DNA from: Streptomyces sp. NRRL F-525
Lineage (GTDB): Bacteria; Actinomycetota; Actinomycetes; Streptomycetales; Streptomycetaceae
Direction: 5' to 3'
DNA length: 64,000 nucleotides
Assembly (NCBI RefSeq): GCF_000716605.1
Contig: NZ_JNXE01000015.1
Coordinates: 62,001 to 126,000 of the forward strand
Each line of letters opens with the position of its first letter. The first letter of the stretch is position 1. The notes below the pieces were generated by a model. That model saw nothing but the letters and a program-made list of their open reading frames with translations. It had not been told where the DNA came from and ran no database searches. A program made the translations under genes and the position numbers. This document shows, piece after piece, positions 49,304 through 57,973 of this stretch.

Positions 49304-50578
49304 ATGGGTGACAGCTGGGTCGGCGGTGACATCGGTGGACTGCACACGATGGCCACCACGTACAAGAACGCCAAGGGCCAACTCGACGACGTCGTACGGC
49401 CGGTGACCAACGCCGTCGAGTCGCTCGTCGACGACGCCGGGTGGAAGGGCGACGCGGCGGAGGAGTTCCGCGCGAAGTGGAGCGAGGACGCGCTGACGGC
49501 GGGGGCGTTCGCCGGCATGGTGAGTGACGTGGGGGACATCCTCGGCACTCTGGCCGACGCGCTGTCCACGTGCGAGACGGCGCTGCAGAACGCGGAGCAT
49601 GTCGCCACCGGCAAGGGCGTGTCCATGGGGGACAAGGGCGTGCCGCTGCCCCTGGTCACGGCGAACCCGCCCGATGCGGCGGACCAGAAGACGATCTCCG
49701 CGATGACCGAGTACGACACGGTCCGCAAGCAGGTCATGCACACGGCCCAGCACGCCCGGCTGATCGCGGCGGACAAGCTGCGCGGGCTGTACGCCCAGGT
49801 CACCGCGCCGGTGTCGACCGGCGACAAGATCACCATCGCGGACGCGCTGCGTGGTCTGTACGCCTACGACGCGGAGGACGCGCGGGCCGGCGGCAAGAAG
49901 GCGCGCACCGAACTCGACGACGCGAAGGCCGCGGAGCAGACGGCGAAGAAGGAACTCCGCGCGGAGCGCAAGGCGTACCAGAAGGCTGGCCGCTCCCTCC
50001 CCAAGGACCTGCCCGCCAAGGGCGCCTACCGTGACGCGGTCATGCAGGTCGACTCGCTGGAGGAAGCCATCGCCCGCGCGGACGTCGGCAGCAGCAAGCT
50101 CCCCTACGACCGGCTCCTGAACGTCAAACTCGCCGACGCGGCCGACGCGTTGAGGTTGGGCAAGGGGCTTGAGGCACTCCCCGAGTTCCTCAAGGAGGTG
50201 CCGGTCATCGATGTCGCCGCGGCTGCCGCGTGCGGGTTGGTGGAGGCGAAGGACGACCATGACAAGGGGTGGTCGTGGCAGCACTCGGTGACGGTGGATG
50301 TGGGTGTCGCCGTCGGGGGTGTGGCTGCGGGGGCGTTGGCAGTGGTTGCGCTTCCGGTCGAGGGTGCGGTGGGGGTGGCGCTGGTCGGCGTCGGTGCGAC
50401 CATCGCCGCGACCAGCGTCCTCGACCACGCCTTCCACGAGCACTGGAGCGAGGACATCCACGACCACGGCGTTGTCGGCGGTGTACTGCATGGCGCCGGT
50501 GATGTCGCCACGGAGACGGTGGACGACGGGAAACGACTGATAAAGGACGTGTGGCATGGCGTCACGAGCATCTTCTGA
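49304..50578 (+). CDS. WXG-domain protein with hydrophobic glycine-rich C-terminus (candidate T7SS effector)
   Basis: 424 residues. N-terminal WXG100/LXG-like module with the WKG turn in DDAGWKGDAAEEFRAKWSEDA (about residue 46). Middle: a long charged helix/coiled coil (DARAGGKKARTELDDAKAAEQTAKKELRAERKAYQKAG). C-terminus (about residues 329-375): VGVAVGGVAAGALAVV...VEGAVGVALVGVGATIAATS, small-residue GxxxG/A repeats able to insert in membranes. This is the layout of type VII secretion toxins; glycine-zipper LXG toxins (such as TelE of Streptococcus) are a known parallel. Followed immediately by two membrane proteins that could be immunity proteins. Toxicity is inferred. Confidence 0.7.
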   Translation: MGDSWVGGDIGGLHTMATTYKNAKGQLDDVVRPVTNAVESLVDDAGWKGDAAEEFRAKWSEDALTAGAFAGMVSDVGDILGTLADALSTCETALQNAEHVATGKGVSMGDKGVPLPLVTANPPDAADQKTISAMTEYDTVRKQVMHTAQHARLIAADKLRGLYAQVTAPVSTGDKITIADALRGLYAYDAEDARAGGKKARTELDDAKAAEQTAKKELRAERKAYQKAGRSLPKDLPAKGAYRDAVMQVDSLEEAIARADVGSSKLPYDRLLNVKLADAADALRLGKGLEALPEFLKEVPVIDVAAAAACGLVEAKDDHDKGWSWQHSVTVDVGVAVGGVAAGALAVVALPVEGAVGVALVGVGATIAATSVLDHAFHEHWSEDIHDHGVVGGVLHGAGDVATETVDDGKRLIKDVWHGVTSIF

Positions 50579-51104
50579 GGTCGCCGCCGCCGGGGCCCCC
50601 GTGGAGATCCCGAAGCTGCCGAAACTCGGCAGAACCTGGTACGAGCGGGGCACGCTCTACTGGCTGTGCCGTGCTCGTACGACGGTCTTCCTGATCGTCT
50701 TCATGGCCTTGTACGGCCTCTTCGTGGGCGGCCTCTTCGAGGGGGTCCGCGACCTGCTGCCGTCCAATGCCCGTACCGCGTACGACTGGGCGCAGGTCGT
50801 CCTGTGCTGCGCGGCCCTCGTCTGGGGCTGGATCAAGCAGCGTCGGAGTCATCGGCAGGCCCTCCTGGACCCGCCCAGCCCGAAGCAGACCTGGATCGCC
50901 AAGCGTGACCACAACAGGCAGGCCGGCAGGTCGGCCGGGTTCGGGGTCGCGGGAGGGCGGGTGCTCATCGCCCTGGCGGCACCCGTCATGCCGGCCTTCG
51001 CCGCGTACCTCGTCGGCTGGCTCACCGCCTGGACCACCGTCCGCGAATACCCGAGCGAGGTCGGCGCCCGCCGCTGGATGCAGGAGCACCCGTCCGGAAC
51101 ATGA
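50556..51104 (+). CDS. Membrane protein, candidate immunity protein (paralog 1)
   Basis: 182 residues with three to four hydrophobic segments (TTVFLIVFMALYGLFVGGLF, AQVVLCCAALVWGWI, GGRVLIALAAPVMPAFAAYLVGWLTAW). It shares with the next protein IPKLPxLGxTWYERG, WAQVVL...ALVWGW, DPPSPxQ and TVREYPSEVGAR. The gene overlaps the end of the WXG effector gene by 23 nt, so production is tightly coupled. No known family recognised. A membrane immunity protein would suit a membrane-inserting toxin. Confidence 0.62.
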   Translation: MASRASSEVAAAGAPVEIPKLPKLGRTWYERGTLYWLCRARTTVFLIVFMALYGLFVGGLFEGVRDLLPSNARTAYDWAQVVLCCAALVWGWIKQRRSHRQALLDPPSPKQTWIAKRDHNRQAGRSAGFGVAGGRVLIALAAPVMPAFAAYLVGWLTAWTTVREYPSEVGARRWMQEHPSGT

Positions 51105-51625
51105 CCCCCTCCGACATCCCGAAGCTGCCCGGGCTGGGCACCACCTGGTACGAGCGCGGCGCACGCTACTGGCTACGGCGTGCCTCCGGTGCGCTCCTGT
51201 GGTTCGTGCTGATGGCCTTCTTCTGCTACATCGCGCTCGTCCTCTACGGCGGCTTCCGCACCAGCCTGCCGCCGACCGTGCGCACCGTGTGGGACTGGGC
51301 GCAGGTGGTCCTGTCCTTCGTGGCCCTGGTGTGGGGGTGGCGGGTGCAGCGCCGGGACCATCACAGGAAGCTGCTCGACCCGCCCTCGCCGGACCAGATC
51401 CGCGAGGCCAAACGGGACGAGACCCGCCGCTCCACCGGGCTGGCCGTCGCGGGCCGCGCCCTCTGGCTGGTCGCGGCACCGGTCGCCCCGGCGCTGGCGG
51501 CGGGCTGCGTCGGCTGGGTGGCCGCCGTGTTCACGGTCCGCGAGTACCCGAGCGAGATCGGCGCCCGCTTGGCCCTAGAGCGTGCCCACCAGCTTTCGAG
51601 CGATCAGAAACGCCTGCGCCGCTGA
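51101..51625 (+). CDS. Membrane protein, candidate immunity protein (paralog 2)
   Basis: 174 residues, a clear tandem duplicate of the preceding gene with the same order of conserved blocks (IPKLPGLGTTWYERGARYWL, DWAQVVLSFVALVWGW, DPPSPDQIREAKRDE, FTVREYPSEIGAR). ATG overlaps the previous stop (ATGA). The last 51 bp overlap the 3' end of the convergent methyltransferase gene, so the tail HQLSSDQKRLRR may be a recent extension. Divergence between the copies suggests adaptation to different toxin variants. Confidence 0.62.
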   Translation: MTPSDIPKLPGLGTTWYERGARYWLRRASGALLWFVLMAFFCYIALVLYGGFRTSLPPTVRTVWDWAQVVLSFVALVWGWRVQRRDHHRKLLDPPSPDQIREAKRDETRRSTGLAVAGRALWLVAAPVAPALAAGCVGWVAAVFTVREYPSEIGARLALERAHQLSSDQKRLRR

Positions 51626-52234
51626 CTCCCCGAGTTCCTCCTCCGCCTCCCGCACGGTCCGTGACCGCAGCCTGAACCCCGCCGCCTCCAGCAACTCGGC
51701 CATCGCCTCCGGCCGCCGACGCTCGAAGTCCAGCGTCACCGGGTGTCCGAAGGGCCGGTCGAGGGTGAGGGGCTGGTCGCCGGCCTGAAAGGCGAGCAGC
51801 AGATAGCCGCCCGGTGCCAGTACGCGATGGAACTCCGCGAAAAGGAACGGGAGTCGGTCCACCGGCGTGTGGATGGACGAGTACCAGGAGACGGCCGCAG
51901 CCAACGTCCCGTCCGGGATGTCCAGTTCCAGCATCGACCCCTGCCTAAAGCGCAGCCCCGGGTTCTCGCGGCGCGCGATCGCGAGCATCGACTCGGACAG
52001 GTCGAGCCCGAAGACATCCAGCCCGAGGGAGGCGAGATACGCGGTCGTCCGGCCCGGACCACAGCCCAGGTCGGCCACCTGCCCGCCCCCGCCCACCAGC
52101 TCGGCGAATCCGGCCAACACCGCCCCGTCCCGCGGCTCGGCGCGCTCCCCGGCGAACATCTCGGCGTAGTCCTCGGCGATCGCGTCGTAGAAGCGCCGGG
52201 TACTGCTCACGAAGCCTGCCTCAGCGGATGTCAT
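51575..52234 (-). CDS. Class I SAM-dependent methyltransferase
   Basis: 219 residues. STRRFYDAIAEDYAEMF opens the fold; the SAM loop is VADLGCGPGRTTAYLASLG (about residues 53-71), then VFGLDLSESMLAIAR and the post-motif RVLAPGGYLLLAFQ. Substrate unknown. ATG 52234 is selected; upstream sequence in frame is not protein-like. Its 3' end overlaps the convergent membrane-protein gene by 51 bp. Confidence 0.85.
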   Translation of the reverse strand: MTSAEAGFVSSTRRFYDAIAEDYAEMFAGERAEPRDGAVLAGFAELVGGGGQVADLGCGPGRTTAYLASLGLDVFGLDLSESMLAIARRENPGLRFRQGSMLELDIPDGTLAAAVSWYSSIHTPVDRLPFLFAEFHRVLAPGGYLLLAFQAGDQPLTLDRPFGHPVTLDFERRRPEAMAELLEAAGFRLRSRTVREAEEELGESAAQAFLIARKLVGTL

Positions 52235-52286
52235 GGCCGGGGACCTTACCGACCCCCACTGACACCCGGCCTCGTCTTTTGCTTTT

Positions 52287-52320
52287 AGGGGCGGGAGGAA
52301 CTGTGCGACCAGCCCCCACC
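52287..52320. repeat. Dispersed Streptomyces intergenic repeat, copy 1
   Basis: TAGGGGCGGGAGGAACTGTG followed by CGACCAGCCCCCAC. It closely matches the element at 57916-57950. I recall the GGGGCGCGGGGAACTGCGCGACCAGCC sequence as common between genes in many Streptomyces genomes (memory, not checked). Confidence 0.6.
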
Positions 52321-52388
52321 GGACCCGCACCCGAAGACCACGCGCACCCCACCCCACGCCCCCCGCCCAACCGCCGGAGGCAAAGGCA

Positions 52389-52419
52389 GGAGCCCCGCTG
52401 CCTTGCGGCGCGGGGCTCC
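52389..52419 (-). terminator. Terminator of the cold-shock gene
   Basis: GGAGCCCCGC (52389-52398) and GCGGGGCTCC (52410-52419) form a perfect 10-bp stem with an 11-nt loop about 70 bp past the cold-shock stop. On the minus strand the sequence after the stem is TGCCTTTG, a weak T-run. Confidence 0.65.
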
Positions 52420-52487
52420 TTGGGTACTGCTATCTGTTCCGGATCAAAGCACCAGGCTCCGAGACCGAAGGACTGCGATCAGGTGAC

Positions 52488-52691
52488 TCAGACGGGGGTG
52501 ACGTTCTCCGCCTGCGGGCCCTTCGGGCCCTGGGTCACGTCGAAGGAGACCTGCTGGTTCTCCTCCAGCGAACGGAAGCCGCTCGCGTTGATCGCGGAGT
52601 AGTGAACGAAGACGTCGGGGCCTCCGCCTTCTTGGGCGATGAAGCCAAAGCCCTTTTCGGCGTTGAACCACTTCACGGTTCCGGTAGCCAT
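52488..52691 (-). CDS. Cold-shock domain protein (CspA family)
   Basis: 67 residues, complete cold-shock fold: [32 protein letters not shown] carries RNP1 (KGFGFI) and RNP2 (VFVHY). It binds single-stranded RNA/DNA and melts RNA structure. AAGGAGG is 6 nt before the ATG. The leader is long (about 290 bp to the next gene), as usual for cold-shock genes, and holds a hairpin at 52786-52816 (AGAGCC/GGCTCT). It likely corresponds to ScoF-type proteins of Streptomyces. Confidence 0.95.
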   Translation of the reverse strand: MATGTVKWFNAEKGFGFIAQEGGGPDVFVHYSAINASGFRSLEENQQVSFDVTQGPKGPQAENVTPV

Positions 52692-52785
52692 AAGCCCTCC
52701 TTGGGCCCAAAGGGTTGCCCTGCTCCAGAACCCTGCTAAGTGTGAAAACAAAGTCCCGCACTACTGCATACGTCTGAAAACGACT

Positions 52786-52816
52786 AGAGCCCGCGGTTAC
52801 ATGCTCCGCAGGCTCT
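52786..52816 (-). promoter_or_regulatory. Hairpin in the cold-shock leader region
   Basis: AGAGCC-C-GCGG (52786-52796) pairs with CCGC-A-GGCTCT (52806-52816) around a 9-nt loop, with one bulged base on each side. It lies about 95 nt upstream of the cold-shock ATG, in the probable 5' leader or promoter region. A role in temperature control is possible but unproven. Confidence 0.4.
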
Positions 52817-52970
52817 GTACTGCAAGGGAAACCAAACTGCAACTTGCGGCGAGCCTAGCACGCAGGCAGCCGAAAGCAATAGAGGCCAAGATCACATCAC
52901 CCGGACGTTTGAAGATCGCCAAAGGCTTGACTGTGGGGCCGAAGTATGGAGCGTACCGCATGAGGTCTAG

Positions 52971-53868
<898 letters not shown>

Positions 53869-53930
53869 CATCACCGGTGGGGTGTGGCGCACTACCCTGC
53901 TGGAAGTCGTACGGGGGAGGGGTGGACGGC

Positions 53931-55607
53931 ATGCAGCCGCTCGGAGACGACGAACCCACGGTCGTGGGGCCCTACCGGCTGCTCGGCCGGCTCGGCTCCG
54001 GTGGGATGGGCCGGGTCTATCTCGGGCGCAGTGCGGGCGGCCGTACGGTCGCGGTCAAGATCGTGCACCCGCACTTCGCGCTCGACGAGGAGTTCCGCGC
54101 CCGCTTCCGCCGCGAGGTCGACGCCGCACGCCGGGTGGGCGGCGCCTGGACGGCCCCCGTCCTGGACGCGGACCCCGAGGCCGCCGTGCCGTGGGTCGCC
54201 ACCGCCTACGCCGCCGGGCCCTCCCTCTCCGCCGCCGTCGCGGACGGCGGGCCACTGCCCACGGCCACCGTACGGGCGCTCGGCGCGGGGCTGGCCGAAG
54301 CGCTCACGGCGGTACATGAGTTGGGGCTCGTGCACCGGGACGTGAAGCCGTCCAACGTGCTTCTCACTCTCGACGGGCCGCTGTTGATCGACTTCGGGAT
54401 CGCCCGGGCCACGGACGGCACCGCCTCCCTCACCTCCACCGGCGTCTCCGTCGGGTCGCCGGGCTACATGGCTCCCGAGCAGATCCTCGGGAAGGGCGCG
54501 ATCGGGGCGTCCGACGTCTTCTCTCTGGGGGCCGTGCTCGCGTACGCGGCCACCGGTGAGTCCCCCTTCCCCGGTGACTCCTCCGCCGCGCTCCTCTACA
54601 AGGTCGTCCACGAGGAGCCCCAACTGGGCGCGATGGACGGGGACTTGCGGGAGTTGGTGAGTGCCTGTCTGGCGAAGGATCCCGCCTCGCGGCCGACTCC
54701 GGGTGAGGTGGCGCGGTGGCTCGCTCCGGACGGGGCCGCTCGGCTGGTGGCCGGGGGGTGGCTGCCGGGGGCGTTGGTCGAGCAGGTCAGCCGAAGTGCC
54801 GTACAGCTGTTGAACCTTGAGGTGGCGGGGGTCGCGGAAGGGGTGCCCTCGGGGCCGGTCGGGTTCAGCAGTCCCTCCGTGGGGGCGGGGGGCGGGGTGT
54901 TCGGACCGGCGCCGGAGATGCCCAAGTCACCTGCGGGGCCTGCCGGGTTCGTACCCGAACCGCGTGACGCGCTCCCCTACGACACCGTCCCCCCGGCCTC
55001 CGGTCGTCACCCCGGGAAGGTCTCCGTCTCCGTCGCGGCCACTGCGGCTCCGGGGACCAACGGGCGTGGGCGCAGGGTCAGTTGTGCGGTGGTGCTCTCC
55101 GTCGCCGCGGCGCTGGCGGTGGTGACGCTGGTGCCGGTGTGGTTGTACTGGCTGCAGCCGGACGACAAGGGCAACGACTCGTCGGCGGGCGCGATCCCGA
55201 CCTCCTCCGCTACGGCGACCAGCGCGCCGAGCACCGGCGACGGCTCCTCACTCCAGTCCATCCCCGACTCCTACCTCGGCACCTGGCAGGGCGAGGGCAC
55301 CGCGCTCGGCGGCACGCTCGCCGACGGGACCTTCCGGATCACGATCGCCAAGGTGGGCGTGGGGCAGAAGTTGGGGATCCTCCGCCAGACCGACCAGCTC
55401 GGCGGCGTCTGCGACGACATACTGACCCTGAAGAAGGTGACGAAGACGCAGCTGGTCGCCTCGGCTGCCGGTGCGCAGTCGAACCGCAGCGTGTGCAACC
55501 AGGACGCCCACACCGTCACCCTCACCCCCACCGGCGACGACCTCAAGTACGCCTCGGACAGTTCGGCCGAGGGCTCCCCGACCGCGCGGCTGTCCAAGGT
55601 CAAGTAG
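53931..55607 (+). CDS. Membrane Ser/Thr protein kinase (PknB type)
   Basis: 558 residues. The kinase domain is complete: GSGGMG (about 22-27), catalytic Lys in AVKI (43), HRDVKPSN (Asp137), DFG (154), and the activation loop to SPGYMAPEQ. A Pro/Gly-rich linker leads to one membrane segment (about 382-405, CAVVLSVAAALAVVTLVPVWLYWL) and an extracellular domain of about 150 residues of lipocalin-like look (GTWQGEGTALGGTLADGTFRITIAKV). ATG 53931 gives a 10-nt space to GGAGG; the GTG 9 nt earlier would crowd it. It senses an outside signal and phosphorylates cytosolic targets. Confidence 0.87.
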   Translation: MQPLGDDEPTVVGPYRLLGRLGSGGMGRVYLGRSAGGRTVAVKIVHPHFALDEEFRARFRREVDAARRVGGAWTAPVLDADPEAAVPWVATAYAAGPSLSAAVADGGPLPTATVRALGAGLAEALTAVHELGLVHRDVKPSNVLLTLDGPLLIDFGIARATDGTASLTSTGVSVGSPGYMAPEQILGKGAIGASDVFSLGAVLAYAATGESPFPGDSSAALLYKVVHEEPQLGAMDGDLRELVSACLAKDPASRPTPGEVARWLAPDGAARLVAGGWLPGALVEQVSRSAVQLLNLEVAGVAEGVPSGPVGFSSPSVGAGGGVFGPAPEMPKSPAGPAGFVPEPRDALPYDTVPPASGRHPGKVSVSVAATAAPGTNGRGRRVSCAVVLSVAAALAVVTLVPVWLYWLQPDDKGNDSSAGAIPTSSATATSAPSTGDGSSLQSIPDSYLGTWQGEGTALGGTLADGTFRITIAKVGVGQKLGILRQTDQLGGVCDDILTLKKVTKTQLVASAAGAQSNRSVCNQDAHTVTLTPTGDDLKYASDSSAEGSPTARLSKVK

Positions 55608-55623
55608 ACGTCGGGGTCGGCCG

Positions 55624-56199
55624 GTGGACTACGACCAGCTGCTGATCGCCCTCGCGGGGGTGTGGGGCGCGGGCGCCGGGGCGGTGGTCGCGCGGGTCGG
55701 CCGGCGCGGTGTCGGTACCGCTCTCCTCGTCGTGCTGGTGTGTGTCGCCCTCGCCGCCGCCACTGGTACGCGGCCCGAGCTGGCGGTGTGGCTGCTGCTC
55801 GCGCCCGTCGCGGTGGCGGCGCCCAGGGCCGGGCTTTCCCTTGCGGGTGCTGCCCTTGCTCTTCTCGGGGTCGTCGCGTTCGTGCCCGAGCACGCCGGGC
55901 ACTGGACGACGGCTCTGCTGGGCGGACTCGCGCTCGGCGCCGGGTACTACGGGCTGACCCGGATCGACCCAGGGGGCGGTGGCCTGGGGCTCGGTGAGGT
56001 GAAGCTCGGGGTGGCGGCCGGTGTCGTACTCGGGTGGTACGGGTGGCCGACGGTGATGGTGGGCGCGTTCGCGGGGTTCCTGCTGAGGGCGTTGTACGGG
56101 GGTGTCCTTGCCCGTAGGGGGAGGGCCGATGTCCCCTTTGGGCCGTTTCTGCTCGCCGGTGCTTTCCTCGGGCTGCTGGTCGGCGCGTTCACGGCCTGA
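55624..56199 (+). CDS. A24-type prepilin peptidase-like membrane protein, GxGE variant
   Basis: 191 residues, about six membrane segments. The block LTRIDPGGGGLGLGEVKLGVAAGVVLGWYG corresponds to the GxGDxK signature of type IV prepilin peptidases, but has Glu in place of the catalytic Asp. Actinobacterial members process Flp/Tad-type pilins; no pilin genes are nearby. With the changed acid the enzyme may be altered or inactive. GTG start, 16 bp after the kinase stop, so probably cotranscribed. Confidence 0.7.
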   Translation: MDYDQLLIALAGVWGAGAGAVVARVGRRGVGTALLVVLVCVALAAATGTRPELAVWLLLAPVAVAAPRAGLSLAGAALALLGVVAFVPEHAGHWTTALLGGLALGAGYYGLTRIDPGGGGLGLGEVKLGVAAGVVLGWYGWPTVMVGAFAGFLLRALYGGVLARRGRADVPFGPFLLAGAFLGLLVGAFTA

Positions 56200-56288
56200 G
56201 GTCGGGGTGCGAAAACCGCTGGCGTAGGCTGACAAGGTCCGTCAGTACCGTCTGCCCGTCCGCAACCCTTGACGAAAGGGACCTCCCG

Positions 56289-57488
56289 GTGACCGAGAAG
56301 GCCGAGCTTCAGTCCGTCCTCGACCGTGCCGCCGAGGGCGGGCGCATCACCCCCGAAGAGGCGCTCGACCTCTACCGCGACGCCCCGCTGCACGCGCTCG
56401 GCGCCGCCGCCGACGCCGTACGCAAGCGGCGGTACGCGGGTACGGAGCACATCGCGACGTACATCATCGAGCGGAACATCAACTACACGAACGTGTGCGT
56501 CACGGCGTGCAAGTTCTGCGCGTTCTACGCCGCCCCCAAGGACACCGCCAAGGGCTGGACGCGTGACCTGGACGACATCCTGCGCCGGTGCGCGGAGACC
56601 GTCGAACTCGGCGGCACGCAGATCATGTTCCAGGGCGGCCACCACCCGGACTTCGGCGTCGAGTACTACGAGAAGCACTTCGCCGCGATCAAGGGCGCGT
56701 ACCCCCAGCTGGTCATCCACTCCCTCGGCGCGTCCGAGGTCGAGCACATGGCCCGGATCAGCGGGGTGTCGGTCGAGGAGGCCATCACCCGCATCCACGC
56801 GGCCGGGCTCGACTCCTTCGCGGGCGCCGGTGCCGAACTGCTCCCCGCCCGCCCCCGCAAGGCGATCGCCCCGCTCAAGGAATCCGGCGAGCGCTGGCTG
56901 GAGATCATGGAGGCGGCGCACAACCTGGGTGTCGAGTCCACGTCGACGATGCTCATGGGCACCGGCGAGACCAACGCCGAGCGCATCGAGCACCTGCGGA
57001 TGATCCGCGACGTACAGGACCGCACGGGCGGCTTCCGCGCGTTCATCCCGTACACCTACCAGCCCGAGAACAACCACCTGAAGGGCCGCACGCAGGCCAC
57101 GCTCTTCGAGTACCTGCGCATGATCGCCATCGCGCGCCTCTTCATGGACAACGTCGCCCACATCCAGGGCAGTTGGCTCACCACGGGCAAGGAGGTCGGC
57201 CAACTCTCCCTGCACTACGGCGCGGACGACCTCGGCTCGATCATGCTGGAGGAGAACGTCGTCTCCTCGGCCGGAGCCAAGCACCGCTCCAACCGCATGG
57301 AGATCATCGACCTCATCCGCAAGGCGGGCCGCGTCCCCGCCCAGCGGACCACGACCTACGAGCACATCGTCGTCCACGACGACCCGGCCAACGACCCCGT
57401 CGACGAGCGCGTGATGTCCCACATCTCGTCGACAGCCATCGAAGGCGGCACGGCCCACCCGGAGTTGAAGCTCCTGTCCGCCAACTAG
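56289..57488 (+). CDS. mqnC: Cyclic dehypoxanthinyl futalosine synthase (radical SAM)
   Basis: 399 residues. The radical SAM cluster motif is CVTACKFCAFY (CxxxCxxC, about residues 73-80) preceded by IERNINYTNV. Further blocks: GGTQIMFQGGHHPDFGVEYYE and AGAELLPARPRKAIAP. It cyclises dehypoxanthine futalosine, the step after MqnB. GTG start with GAAAGGG upstream. Paralogous to MqnE in this window. Confidence 0.93.
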   Translation: MTEKAELQSVLDRAAEGGRITPEEALDLYRDAPLHALGAAADAVRKRRYAGTEHIATYIIERNINYTNVCVTACKFCAFYAAPKDTAKGWTRDLDDILRRCAETVELGGTQIMFQGGHHPDFGVEYYEKHFAAIKGAYPQLVIHSLGASEVEHMARISGVSVEEAITRIHAAGLDSFAGAGAELLPARPRKAIAPLKESGERWLEIMEAAHNLGVESTSTMLMGTGETNAERIEHLRMIRDVQDRTGGFRAFIPYTYQPENNHLKGRTQATLFEYLRMIAIARLFMDNVAHIQGSWLTTGKEVGQLSLHYGADDLGSIMLEENVVSSAGAKHRSNRMEIIDLIRKAGRVPAQRTTTYEHIVVHDDPANDPVDERVMSHISSTAIEGGTAHPELKLLSAN

Positions 57489-57495
57489 GCGTCCT

Positions 57496-57909
57496 GTGCT
57501 GACGATTCACACGGCGGACGAGGGCGGAGCCGTCGCGGTCGAGGGCGCCCGGGTTGTGGGTGTGGGGCCCCTGGCGGAGATCCAGGACCGCTTTCCCGGC
57601 GCCCGGGTGCGGAGTTGGCCGGGCACCCTGGTCCCGGCCCGCATCCACGAGGGCCCCCTCCCGGACGCCCCGAGCCCACGGGAGCGGATCCACGCCGTAC
57701 TGAAGTCAGGCGCGACGGCTGTCCTGGCGGAACACGTCGACTCACCCGAACTCCGGGCGGCGGCGGACCGGAACGGCGTGATGATCCTCCCCGGCCCACG
57801 TCCCCCAGCCCTCGTCGACCAGGCCCGTGCCGACCTAGCCGTATTCGACGAGGTCGGCACATGCATCGCAACGGTGTGCGCAGGGCGGCTAGTCCACAGA
57901 CGCCGCTGA
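57496..57909 (+). CDS. Imidazolonepropionase-like composite-domain protein
   Basis: 137 residues. It has the small beta-sandwich that flanks amidohydrolase barrels (LTIHTADEGGAVAVEGARVVGVGPLAEIQDRFPGARVRSWPGTLVPARIHE at the start; DLAVFDEVGTCIATVCAGRLVHRR at the end) with only a short middle where the metal-binding barrel would be. No HxH metal motif is present, so it is not an active deaminase. It follows mqnC by 7 bp. Aminodeoxyfutalosine deaminases are amidohydrolases, which makes the position suggestive; role unknown. Confidence 0.7.
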   Translation: MLTIHTADEGGAVAVEGARVVGVGPLAEIQDRFPGARVRSWPGTLVPARIHEGPLPDAPSPRERIHAVLKSGATAVLAEHVDSPELRAAADRNGVMILPGPRPPALVDQARADLAVFDEVGTCIATVCAGRLVHRRR

Positions 57910-57915
57910 GTTACG

Positions 57916-57950
57916 TAGGGGCGCGGGGAACTGCGCGACCAGCCACGACG
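57916..57950. repeat. Dispersed Streptomyces intergenic repeat, copy 2
   Basis: TAGGGGCGCGGGGAACTGCG followed by CGACCAGCCACGACG, between convergent genes. GCGCGGGGAACTGCGC can fold as a small hairpin. Same element as 52287-52320. Confidence 0.65.
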
Positions 57951-57973
57951 CACCGTCAGCCAACAACGTACCG

